From assembly GCA_024690635.1 (NCBI GenBank), contig JAILOW010000118.1:1-14516 (forward strand): DNA of 14,516 nt, in the 5' to 3' direction. This stretch comes from Butyrivibrio sp. (GTDB lineage: Bacteria > Bacillota_A > Clostridia > Lachnospirales > Lachnospiraceae). A program made the translations under genes and the position numbers. Positions 1-6,864 of the stretch are shown here, piece by piece (the first letter of the stretch is position 1; each line of letters opens with the position of its first letter). Under the pieces are notes generated by a model. That model saw only the letters and a program-made list of their open reading frames with translations. It was not told where the DNA came from and ran no database searches.

Positions 1-663
1 GATCCTTTTATTCCTTACAAGTACAATGCCATCAACTTCCGTAAGGAAAAGATCAAGAATAAGAGAGAGCTTCAGAAGGAGCTTGGTCTTAAGCAGGATG
101 ATAAGTGTATGATGATCGGTATTGTATCAAGACTTACCGATCAGAAGGGCTTTGATCTTATTGCTTATGTTCTTGATGAGCTTTGTCAGGACGCTGTTCA
201 GGTGGTTGTTCTGGGAACCGGTACAGAGCAGTATGAGAATATGTTCAGGCACTTTGACTGGAAATATAATGACAAGGTATCTGCCAATATCTATTATTCA
301 GAGCCTATGTCTCACAAGATCTATGCTGCATCCGATGTGTTCCTTATGCCTTCGCTCTTTGAGCCCTGCGGACTTTCACAGCTTATGAGTCTTCGCTACG
401 GAACTATTCCCATCGTAAGGCAGACAGGCGGTCTTATCGATACCGTCGAGCCATATAACAAATTTGAAAGCACAGGAACCGGTTTCGGATTCCTTAATTA
501 CAACGCTCACGAGATGCTTGCTACCATCAGAGAGGCAGAGCATGTATATTACGATCAGAAGCGTGAGTGGAACAAGATGATCGACAGGGCTATGGCGGTT
601 GATTTCTCATGGAAGGTTTCTGCCGAAAAATATCAGGAGATGTACGATTGGCTTAAGCCATAA
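1..663 (+). CDS. glgA: Glycogen (starch) synthase, C-terminal part, 5' truncated by window
   Basis: The reading frame is open from base 1, so the gene begins upstream and only the last 220 residues are seen. The product is the C-terminal Rossmann domain of a GT5 ADP-glucose:glucan 4-alpha-glucosyltransferase, a cytosolic enzyme that extends alpha-1,4 glucan chains in glycogen storage. Diagnostic stretches visible are GIVSRLTDQKGFDLI, the FEPCGLSQLMSLRYGT block that carries the family's catalytic/nucleotide-binding Glu, and RQTGGLIDTV. These match GT5 glycogen synthases closely, better than generic GT4 enzymes. The gene ends with tandem stops TAA TAA at 661-666, and the flippase gene starts 8 bases after the first stop, so the two are probably co-transcribed. 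The first ATG in this frame at 109 is internal and is not the true start. Confidence 0.95.
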   Translation, partial: DPFIPYKYNAINFRKEKIKNKRELQKELGLKQDDKCMMIGIVSRLTDQKGFDLIAYVLDELCQDAVQVVVLGTGTEQYENMFRHFDWKYNDKVSANIYYSEPMSHKIYAASDVFLMPSLFEPCGLSQLMSLRYGTIPIVRQTGGLIDTVEPYNKFESTGTGFGFLNYNAHEMLATIREAEHVYYDQKREWNKMIDRAMAVDFSWKVSAEKYQEMYDWLKP

Positions 664-671
664 TAATTTGT

Positions 672-2333
672 ATGAGTGACAGTTCTTCCGAAAACAATTC
701 AAAAAAAGGTCTATTTGTTCAGGCCGGTATCCTGGCTATTGCGGGGTTAATATCCAGGGTTATCGGCCTGCTTTACGGAAGCCCACTTGCAGCCATTATC
801 GGAGATGAAGGTAATGGCTATTATGGTGCGGCTTACGCAATCTATACCATTATTCTTTTGTTATCTTCATATAGCATTCCATCTGCTATGTCCAAGATCA
901 TTTCAGGAAAACTTGCTGTAAGAGAATACAGAAATGCGCACAGGATCTTTAAGTGTGCGCTTATTTATGTTGCCATCGTTGGTGGAATGGGAAGTCTGCT
1001 GCTTTTCTTTGGTGCTGACATTTTGGTTGCAGGCAGGTCTGCACTGGTACTCAGGTTCTTTGCTCCAACAATTTTTCTTTTTGGTTTTCTTGGTGTTCTT
1101 CGCGGATATTTTCAGGCCCACAGAACCATGGTACCGACTTCCATATCACAGCTTTTGGAACAGATCTTTAACGCCATTGTCAGCATCGGTGGAGCTCTTA
1201 TTCTTACAAAAGTTGCAGGAGAGGCAGATCCAAGCAAAAGAGCTGTCTACGGAGCCATAGGTAGCGCCCTTGGTACCGGCTCCGGAGTTATCATAGCACT
1301 TATTTTTATGTACTTTGTTTACAGCTATAACAGAAAGACCATAGCTCTAAAGCTTGAGAGGGATACCCATGAGGATATTTCAAACGGTGATGCTTTTAAG
1401 CTTATCTTTTTCATAGTTACGCCTTTTATCTTAAGCACATTTATCTATAATCTTTCAACGTCTTTGAACTACACGCTTTTTTCAAGGATACTCATGCATG
1501 TTAAAAATGTGGATGAGAGCATTGTTGCCTATCAGTATGGTATTTTTAACAGAAAATCCATGGTTATTACAAACCTTCCGATTGCTCTTGCAAGCGCTGC
1601 GGCTACAGCCATGATCCCCGAGGTTTCTACTGCTTTATCAAGGGGCGAAAAAAAGGAAGCCGGTGATATAGTTTCAAGGGTTACAAGAGTGATACTCATG
1701 ATATCTATTCCCTGCGGAGCAGGACTCTTTGCTCTGGCAAGACCTGTAATGATGATTCTGTTTCCTCAGAGGGCATCTCTTGATGAAGCGGCGCTTCTTC
1801 TTAGGATACTGGCGATCACTGTGGTATTTTACTCTTTATCAACTGTTACCAATGCTGTACTTCAGGGAATCGGCAAGGTTAATGCACCTGTATTTAATGC
1901 ACTTATTTCCCTTGTTTTGCAGACAGGCGTTCTGGCGGTACTCCTGATATATACTGATCTTGGAGATATTGCACTTTGTATCGTAACCATCATTTACTCA
2001 TTCCTGATGTGCCTGTTAAATAATTTTGTTATGAAAAGGCACATTCCCATCAGAAATGATTTTAAAAAGACTTATCTGATACCTGTTTTTGCTTCTTCGG
2101 TTATGGGAGCAGGAGCATTTGGAGTTTACGGGCTTTTTGATTTTCTCATAAAGAAGATAATTGGAGGAGAGTATTTCCCTAATCTGATAGCCACCGTTAT
2201 AGCAGTATTTGTTTCGGTGTTTGTTTATTTCCTTGTGCTTATTAAGTCCGGTGGAGCAAATGAAGACGATATAAGACGTTTCCCCAAGGGAAGCAGCATA
2301 GTTTCAATACTAAAAAAAATCCGTATTCTGTAA
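672..2333 (+). CDS. MOP/MATE-superfamily polysaccharide or lipid-linked oligosaccharide flippase (SpoVB/YtgP-like)
   Basis: A 553-residue, very hydrophobic integral membrane protein with about 14 predicted membrane segments, the size and architecture of the PST/SpoVB/MurJ branch of the MOP exporter superfamily. The N-terminal region (residues about 12-75: a GLISRVIGLLYG segment, then GDEGNGYYGAAYAIYT) is typical of the SpoVB/YtgP group annotated as polysaccharide biosynthesis proteins in Clostridia. Family members flip undecaprenyl-linked precursors, such as peptidoglycan lipid II, across the cytoplasmic membrane. Which substrate this one carries cannot be told from sequence. It follows glgA by 8 bases and has no recognisable Shine-Dalgarno sequence before the ATG at 672, which suggests translational coupling to glgA. 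The gene ends inside the loop of a strong terminator hairpin. It could be a lipid II flippase (MurJ role) or an exopolysaccharide exporter; the family call is secure, the substrate is not. Confidence 0.88.
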   Translation: MSDSSSENNSKKGLFVQAGILAIAGLISRVIGLLYGSPLAAIIGDEGNGYYGAAYAIYTIILLLSSYSIPSAMSKIISGKLAVREYRNAHRIFKCALIYVAIVGGMGSLLLFFGADILVAGRSALVLRFFAPTIFLFGFLGVLRGYFQAHRTMVPTSISQLLEQIFNAIVSIGGALILTKVAGEADPSKRAVYGAIGSALGTGSGVIIALIFMYFVYSYNRKTIALKLERDTHEDISNGDAFKLIFFIVTPFILSTFIYNLSTSLNYTLFSRILMHVKNVDESIVAYQYGIFNRKSMVITNLPIALASAAATAMIPEVSTALSRGEKKEAGDIVSRVTRVILMISIPCGAGLFALARPVMMILFPQRASLDEAALLLRILAITVVFYSLSTVTNAVLQGIGKVNAPVFNALISLVLQTGVLAVLLIYTDLGDIALCIVTIIYSFLMCLLNNFVMKRHIPIRNDFKKTYLIPVFASSVMGAGAFGVYGLFDFLIKKIIGGEYFPNLIATVIAVFVSVFVYFLVLIKSGGANEDDIRRFPKGSSIVSILKKIRIL

Positions 2334-2355
2334 TTGATAAGAATACGGATTTTTT
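2314..2355. terminator. Bidirectional rho-independent terminator between convergent genes
   Basis: A perfect 16-bp inverted repeat: AAAAAATCCGTATTCT (2314-2329) and AGAATACGGATTTTTT (2340-2355), with a 10-base loop at 2330-2339. The arms begin with a run of six A and end with a run of six T, so the hairpin is followed by a U tract on both strands. The stop codon of the flippase gene (2331-2333) lies in the loop, and the stop of the convergent rqcH gene (2357-2359) is just outside the right arm. It therefore probably terminates both transcripts. Confidence 0.93.
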
Positions 2356-2356
2356 A

Positions 2357-4138
2357 TTATTCATTAATTTGTTTTAAAGATGAAATGTCAGGTGAAATAG
2401 CCATGGAATAATTGGTATAGTATACAACAAATCCGGGCTTTGAGCCATTTGGCTTTTTTACATCCCTTCTTTGCAGATAATCTATTTCAACCTTTTCCTG
2501 ATTCTTTCCCTTGGAATAAAATGCAGCTAGAGCAGCGGCTTCTTCAAAGGCTCTGTCAGGAACTTCTTTTCCGCCTGTCAATAAAACAACGTGGGAGCCG
2601 GGGATCTTTTTTGCGTGGAACCACCAGTCGCCTCCGTTTGCAGTCTTAAAGGTCAGTTCATCGTTTTGAAGATTGTTTTTTCCTACAAAGATGTCAAAGC
2701 CATCGCTGGATACATAGTGAAGAGGCTTGCTTTTGGATGCGTTTTTGCCTCCTTTTTTATTTGAAGCGGAGGCTTTGATATAACCACCTGCAACAAGTTC
2801 ATCTTTTATCTGAGAAAGATCCGACTCTTCTTTGGCGATATCCAAAGCATTGGTCACTGATTCGAGGTGATCGATCGTTTCTTTGACTTCCTTCATCTGC
2901 TCCTCAAGAGCATCCTTGGTCCTTTTTAATTTCGTATATCTGTCAAAATACTTTTTTGCGTTTTGAGTGGCGGAAAGAGTAGGGTCAAGAGGAATAGTCA
3001 GATCTTTTCCGGTGTTGTAATCATTGACAGTGATCTCTTTGTCGCCTTCCTTTGCGCTGTAGCCAAAAGCATTTAACAGCTCGCCGTAGGTACGGTATTT
3101 GTCCATTTTGTCGCAGTCTCTAAGCTGTCTGGTCTGAAGGTCATATTTTCTTATGTTTCGCTCAAGTATTGTCGATACGATCTTTCGAAGGTCTACGGAC
3201 TTTTGTCTTATTCTGGTGTATATGTTCTTTTCTGCATAATAGTCGTTTAAAAGAAGAGAGATGTTTTCGTATTCTTTTGCAAAATAGCCTTCGGTATCGT
3301 AATAAAGAGATAAAGGAATTGAAGCGTATTCCTTTGGAGCGTCGTTTTCATAAACGATTGAAGGATGGAAATTACCGTTTTTGATATCCTCCATGAGGGA
3401 ATCAAAAATCTTGTAAAGAGATATGCTGGATGAAGTATCAAGGCTTATGGCTGACATATCAGCGTCAATACCTGCTCTGTGGCATATTTCCTGAGCTATT
3501 ATGGGTGAAAGACCTGTGTAGCTTGAATAGATCGCCTTAAATACAGGCATTCCCTTGGAAAGAACGCAGGAAGAGAATTCATCAGCTGTTGTTTCAAGAG
3601 GATTGAGCTTTTCCTGAGTGGGGATAAAGTAGGTCTTTCCGGGAAGAACCTCTCTTACAGAGCTTACAGAAGCGTTGATATGTTTGATGCTGTCAATGAT
3701 AACGTTGTCTTCATCGGTAAAAATGATATTGGAATACTTGCCCATAAGCTCGATAAGAAGAACTTTGTGTCTGAGATCACCCATTTCATCAAGGTGTTCC
3801 ACCTCAAATCTTATGATCCTCTCAAGACCTCCCGGCTGCGTAACTGAAATGATGCGTCCGTTCTGGATATGCTTTCTAAGGAGCATACAGAAATTTGGCG
3901 CAGTCATGGGAGAGGGCTTATTGTCATCAGTAAGATAAACAAGGGGAAGAGAAGCATCGGCGCTCATTACAAGCCTTACCTGCTTTATGCCAAGTCTGTC
4001 TATGTTTTCATAGGAGAGCTTTACGGTTATAAGAAGCTCGTCGCTTTCTGTCTGGGCAATCTTGTAGATCCTGCCTCCGGTTAAAAAGTCGCCAAAATCT
4101 CTTGTTAAGTTTGCTACTGTGATTCCGTCAAATGCCAT
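2357..4138 (-). CDS. rqcH: Rqc2/RqcH-type ribosome quality control factor (NFACT family, formerly FbpA)
   Basis: A 593-residue cytosolic NFACT protein. In bacteria RqcH binds the obstructed 50S subunit carrying peptidyl-tRNA and recruits tRNA-Ala to add C-terminal alanine tails that mark stalled chains for degradation. Seen here: an NFACT-N domain starting MAFDGITVANL, with the block EHLDEMGDLRHKVLLIELMG at about residues 115-132; a helix-hairpin-helix-like region near 208-224 (TGLSPIIAQEICHRAG); a charged coiled-coil middle (about 305-450); and an NFACT-R domain at about 475-580 with the signature DWWFHAKKIPGSHV (504-517). The start is set at 4138, not the upstream in-frame ATG at 4267. Family homology begins at MAFDG, an AAAGGAAAG ribosome binding site lies 7-16 bases upstream, and the 43-residue extension would be read through the hairpin of the preceding gene. 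The functionally important Asp-Arg pair of B. subtilis RqcH appears here as Glu-Arg (residues 106-107, LERII). It lies downstream of uxaB. Confidence 0.93.
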   Translation of the reverse strand: MAFDGITVANLTRDFGDFLTGGRIYKIAQTESDELLITVKLSYENIDRLGIKQVRLVMSADASLPLVYLTDDNKPSPMTAPNFCMLLRKHIQNGRIISVTQPGGLERIIRFEVEHLDEMGDLRHKVLLIELMGKYSNIIFTDEDNVIIDSIKHINASVSSVREVLPGKTYFIPTQEKLNPLETTADEFSSCVLSKGMPVFKAIYSSYTGLSPIIAQEICHRAGIDADMSAISLDTSSSISLYKIFDSLMEDIKNGNFHPSIVYENDAPKEYASIPLSLYYDTEGYFAKEYENISLLLNDYYAEKNIYTRIRQKSVDLRKIVSTILERNIRKYDLQTRQLRDCDKMDKYRTYGELLNAFGYSAKEGDKEITVNDYNTGKDLTIPLDPTLSATQNAKKYFDRYTKLKRTKDALEEQMKEVKETIDHLESVTNALDIAKEESDLSQIKDELVAGGYIKASASNKKGGKNASKSKPLHYVSSDGFDIFVGKNNLQNDELTFKTANGGDWWFHAKKIPGSHVVLLTGGKEVPDRAFEEAAALAAFYSKGKNQEKVEIDYLQRRDVKKPNGSKPGFVVYYTNYSMAISPDISSLKQINE

Positions 4139-4172
4139 AGTGATTCTTTCCTTTTTATGAATTGCAAAGTCT

Positions 4173-4178
4173 ATAATA
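4173..4178 (-). promoter_or_regulatory. Possible weak promoter (-10) for rqcH
   Basis: On the minus strand a TATTAT hexamer (preceded by TGA) lies 34 bases before the rqcH start and after the uxaB terminator hairpin. The hexamer 17 bases further upstream (TGGAAT) is a poor -35. A dedicated promoter is expected because the hairpin should separate rqcH from uxaB, but the match is weak and the gene may instead depend on readthrough. Confidence 0.3.
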
Positions 4179-4202
4179 TCATTTTCCCATGTTTCATTCC
4201 AT

Positions 4203-4246
4203 AAAAAAGGGACGGGTAATGGATTTTGACCCATTAACCCCGTCCC
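4203..4246 (-). terminator. GC-rich hairpin after uxaB: rho-independent terminator, REP-like in sequence
   Basis: On the minus strand, starting 17 bases after the uxaB stop, GGGACGGG...TTAATGG (4246-4231) pairs with CCATTA CCCGTCCC (4222-4209). The 14-bp stem has one 2-base bulge (4237-4238) and an 8-base loop (4223-4230), and is followed by six T (4208-4203). That is the classic layout of an intrinsic terminator for uxaB. The stretch is unusually GC-rich for this window, is extended by CCCGGG (4246-4251), and has a small adjacent CCGTTTCGG palindrome (4253-4261). The GGGACGGG/CCCGTCCC ends recall dispersed palindromes of Clostridia of the REP (RAYT-associated) type; that resemblance is from memory and unverified. 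Confidence 0.82.
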
Positions 4247-4263
4247 CCGGGTCCGTTTCGGCT

Positions 4264-5763
4264 TCACAGACAGCTCTTGTATGCCGCCTCAGCCCCTTCT
4301 GTTCGTATCATCTTCAGATCTTTTACGACTGTATCATAGAGTCCTGAGATTTCGGTAAGATCGCGGTCCCACATCTTCTTGTTTGAAAGGACTGCCTTTA
4401 CAATATCCTCCGCGGAATCTTCTCTGTGATCATAGAAAAATTCAAGTGCCCATCTGTCATCACTTACAGTATAGGTGTTACCCTTTGGTCTTTTGCAGAT
4501 AAGTCCTGCATCGGTAAGCTCCTGAATATCATTTGAGTAAAAAGCTATATATGCAGCAAGAGACATGGTAAGACAAACGGGAAGAGTACCGTTTTTTTCA
4601 ATGTACTGAAGGAAAGAAGGCATGTTTCTTGCTTTCCATTTGCTGGTGGAATTAAGGGAAATCGACATCAGTTCATGGTTTACAAAAGGATTGTTGAAAC
4701 GGTCCTTTACTGCAGCGGCAAAGTTATTAAGATCGCTTTCATCAAGGTGGTCAACAAGAGTGGGAATGACTTCTTCATTTAACATCTTGTTCATGAAGCC
4801 TGAAATAGTCTCGTTGTGCATGCAATCACGAACGATATCCCGACCTGAAAGATATGCACCAAGCACAAAGCCTGTATGAGCGCCGTTAAGTATGCGTACC
4901 TTGCGGTGCTTGTAGGGCATTACATCTGGAACTACGTGGACATTGACACCGGCTTTTTTGAAAGGAAGACGATCTTCAAGTTCCTTTGGACCTTCAATGA
5001 TCCATACACCAAAGATTTCGCCTACATCCATAAGATCATCGTGATAGCCGTTTTCTTCTTCAAGTTTTTCAACTTCTTTTGCATCTTTGATCCTTCCGGG
5101 AACGATCCTGTCAACAAGGGTGGAACAGAAGATGTTCTCATTGTTTATCCAGTTTTTGAAATCATCTGAAAGCTTCCACTGATCGATGTACTGATTGACG
5201 CATTTTAAAAGCTCTTTTCCGTTATTGTCGATAAGCTCGCAGGAAAGAATAACAACACCTTTTTTACCGGCTTTGAATCTTTCGTATAAAACCTGTGTGA
5301 GCTTACCGGGGAAGCTGTTTGCGGGACGATCATCAAAATTGCATGAAGAGTCATAAGCAATACCTGCTTCTGTTGTATTTGAAACGATAATATCAAGATC
5401 ATCGCTTTTTGCGATATCCATTATCTTGTTAAGTCCATCTTTTTCATAAGGATTAAGACAAAAAGCGCAGGATGAGATGACTCTTTTCCGGTCTACCTTT
5501 TGTCCGTTTTCACTTCCGCGAAGATAGAGGGTATAGAGACCTTCCTGCTTGTTTATCATATCTGTAAGGCCCTGGGAAATAGGCTGTACAAGAGCAACCT
5601 TTCCGTTAAAGCCGGCTTTTTCATTGCTGATATCAAAGAAATAATCAACGAATGCTCTAAGGAAGTTGCCTTCTCCGAACTGAAGGACCCTTATAGGAGC
5701 TTCCTTACATATGTAACCCGCATAACCTGTTTTTTCCAATACACTGTAGTTTAATGAATCCAT
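4264..5763 (-). CDS. uxaB: Tagaturonate reductase (altronate oxidoreductase), long-chain mannitol dehydrogenase family
   Basis: A 499-residue NAD-dependent oxidoreductase of the polyol dehydrogenase family, which reduces D-tagaturonate to D-altronate in galacturonate (pectin) breakdown. The N-terminal Rossmann glycine block RVLQFGEGNFLRAFVDYFF (residues 25-43) is the version typical of UxaB rather than mannitol or fructuronate dehydrogenase. The family catalytic set K-x4-N-x2-H is present as K288, N293, H296 in KVRILNGAH. Length fits UxaB (about 480-500). The start at 5763 is chosen over the ATG at 5799 because a near-perfect AGGAGGT lies 5 bases upstream (5769-5775) and the longer version would run back through the operator. 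Two LacI/CcpA-type operators flank the promoter, fitting a carbon-source-controlled catabolic gene. No other hexuronate gene (uxaA, uxaC, kdgK) is in the window. The terminator hairpin downstream suggests it is transcribed alone. Confidence 0.9.
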   Translation of the reverse strand: MDSLNYSVLEKTGYAGYICKEAPIRVLQFGEGNFLRAFVDYFFDISNEKAGFNGKVALVQPISQGLTDMINKQEGLYTLYLRGSENGQKVDRKRVISSCAFCLNPYEKDGLNKIMDIAKSDDLDIIVSNTTEAGIAYDSSCNFDDRPANSFPGKLTQVLYERFKAGKKGVVILSCELIDNNGKELLKCVNQYIDQWKLSDDFKNWINNENIFCSTLVDRIVPGRIKDAKEVEKLEEENGYHDDLMDVGEIFGVWIIEGPKELEDRLPFKKAGVNVHVVPDVMPYKHRKVRILNGAHTGFVLGAYLSGRDIVRDCMHNETISGFMNKMLNEEVIPTLVDHLDESDLNNFAAAVKDRFNNPFVNHELMSISLNSTSKWKARNMPSFLQYIEKNGTLPVCLTMSLAAYIAFYSNDIQELTDAGLICKRPKGNTYTVSDDRWALEFFYDHREDSAEDIVKAVLSNKKMWDRDLTEISGLYDTVVKDLKMIRTEGAEAAYKSCL

Positions 5764-5779
5764 TTCTGACCTCCTGAAT

Positions 5780-5793
5780 TGTAACCGCTTACA
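5780..5793. promoter_or_regulatory. LacI/CcpA-family operator (cre-like), promoter-proximal at uxaB
   Basis: TGTAACCGCTTACA satisfies every position of the cre consensus TGWAANCGNTNWCA and is a near-palindrome with the central CpG typical of LacI-family operators. It lies between the uxaB ribosome binding site and the -10 (5799-5804), covering the expected transcription start, where binding would block initiation. It could be bound by CcpA or by a dedicated hexuronate regulator of the LacI family; sequence alone does not separate these. Confidence 0.78.
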
Positions 5794-5798
5794 AAACA

Positions 5799-5804
5799 AT
5801 TATA
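5799..5804 (-). promoter_or_regulatory. uxaB promoter -10 (minus strand)
   Basis: TATAAT on the minus strand, 35 bases before the uxaB start codon and between the two operators. There is no good -35 hexamer at the usual 16-18 base distance (AATTTA region), so the promoter is either weak or activator-assisted. The upstream operator would sit at roughly -48 to -61. Confidence 0.5.
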
Positions 5805-5839
5805 AGATATAAACCTACATATAAATTTATAACAAATTA

Positions 5840-5853
5840 TGAAAGCGGTTACA
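5840..5853. promoter_or_regulatory. Second LacI/CcpA-family operator (cre-like), upstream of uxaB promoter
   Basis: TGAAAGCGGTTACA matches the cre consensus TGWAANCGNTNWCA at all positions. Its reverse complement, TGTAACCGCTTTCA, differs from the proximal operator by a single base. The centres of the two sites are exactly 60 bp apart, with the promoter between them. That arrangement is compatible with DNA looping by a tetrameric repressor or with dual-site repression. It ends 40 bp before the -35 of the divergent yicC promoter, so control of yicC is less likely. Confidence 0.75.
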
Positions 5854-5893
5854 ATAGCAAATAATTAACATCGTTACTAAGTTTTCGTTGACA

Positions 5894-5922
5894 TTGACCT
5901 TGATTTTGCATTATATTATAAT
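5894..5922 (+). promoter_or_regulatory. Promoter of the yicC-gmk-rpoZ block
   Basis: TTGACC (5894-5899), a 17-base spacer, then a perfect TATAAT (5917-5922): a near-consensus vegetative sigma-A promoter. A second TTGACA (5888-5893) abuts it and would pair at 17 bases with TTATAT (5911-5916). The expected transcription start near 5929 gives a leader of about 37 bases, ending in a GGGGGA ribosome binding site (5951-5956) ahead of yicC. Confidence 0.82.
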
Positions 5923-5965
5923 GACTTGTGTAAAAATAAGCCCAAAATAAGGGGGAATCTTTCTT

Positions 5966-6853
5966 ATGGTCTGCAGTATGACTGGTTTCGGCAGAAGTGA
6001 AGTCACAGAAGGACAACGCAAGTATATTGTTGAACTTAAGTCTGTTAACAATCGTTATCTTGATATCAACATCAAAATGCCAAAAAAATTCAATGCATTT
6101 GAATCCGCTATCAGAAGCGAATTAAAAAGCTATATGAAGCGTGGCAAAGTTGACGTTTTTATCAGTTATGAGGATTTTTCGGAGTCTGAATCAAGGGTAA
6201 AATATAACAAGGCTATAGCTCAGGAATACTTTTCCTATCTGAAAGAGATGGCTGATGATTTTGGCCTTGATAATGATGTAAGGATCTCTGTTTTATCAAG
6301 ATTTCCTGAGGTTTTCACCATGGAAGAGGAAGAGCTTGATGAAGAGGAAGTCTGGAGCGGCATAAAGAAGGCTATCAATGAAGCCGGAAAACAGTTCCTT
6401 GATTCAAGGGCAAAGGAAGGCGATTTTCTTTGCATCGATCTATGCTCAAAGCTTGATGCCATGTATGAAAACGTTGAGTTTATCACTGAGAGATCACCAG
6501 AGATCATCAGTGAATACAAGGCAAAGCTCCGTGAAAAAATACAGGATCTGCTTGAGGACAAGCAGGTTGATGAGAGCAGACTTGCAATGGAAGTTACTCT
6601 TTATGCGGATAAGGTTTGTGTTGATGAGGAGCTTACAAGGCTCAGAAGTCATATCCTTGCCACAAAAGAGACTCTTAAAACAGGTGATGATAAGGACGGA
6701 ATAGGCAGAAAGCTTGATTTCCTTGCACAGGAAATGAACAGAGAAGCCAATACCATTCTTTCCAAGTCTACCGATCTCAAAATTTCTGACAGGGGAATTG
6801 CTCTTAAGACTGATATAGAAAAGGTCAGAGAGCAGATTCAAAATATAGAATAA
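5966..6853 (+). CDS. yicC: YicC/YloC-family endoribonuclease
   Basis: A 295-residue protein of the YicC family, whose E. coli member has been reported as an endoribonuclease acting in RNA turnover. The YicC_N domain begins with the hallmark SMTGFGRSE (residues 4-12), followed by VELKSVNNRYLDINIKMP (22-39). The C-terminal DUF1732 region, about residues 205-295, has the conserved blocks EVTLYADK, DEELTRLRSH, GRKLDFLAQEMNREANTI and a final KTDIEKVREQIQNIE. The family length is about 290, so it looks full-length. Start at 5966 is supported by GGGGGA nine bases upstream. It is first in the block and is followed by gmk after 11 bases; the remA (DUF370) gene often found between these two in Bacilli and Clostridia is absent. 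Confidence 0.94.
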   Translation: MVCSMTGFGRSEVTEGQRKYIVELKSVNNRYLDINIKMPKKFNAFESAIRSELKSYMKRGKVDVFISYEDFSESESRVKYNKAIAQEYFSYLKEMADDFGLDNDVRISVLSRFPEVFTMEEEELDEEEVWSGIKKAINEAGKQFLDSRAKEGDFLCIDLCSKLDAMYENVEFITERSPEIISEYKAKLREKIQDLLEDKQVDESRLAMEVTLYADKVCVDEELTRLRSHILATKETLKTGDDKDGIGRKLDFLAQEMNREANTILSKSTDLKISDRGIALKTDIEKVREQIQNIE

Positions 6854-6864
6854 AGAGGTTTCAC

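Noticed and set aside
4622..5169. Plus-strand open frames within uxaB (85 and 97 residues)
   Set aside because: They are antisense to a well-conserved enzyme, and their residues are shadows of its codons with no start signals.
5764..5799. Longer start for uxaB (ATG at 5799 on the minus strand)
   Set aside because: It would place coding sequence through the proximal operator and AGGAGGT ribosome binding site; homology starts after the ATG at 5763.
6235..6561. Minus-strand frame with a Ser-rich run opposite yicC
   Set aside because: The serine run is the antisense of Glu/Asp codons (GAGGAAGAG) in yicC, not a real low-complexity protein.
6854..6864. Possible remA (DUF370) gene between yicC and gmk
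   Set aside because: Only 11 bases separate the two genes, so the gene commonly found there is simply absent at this locus.
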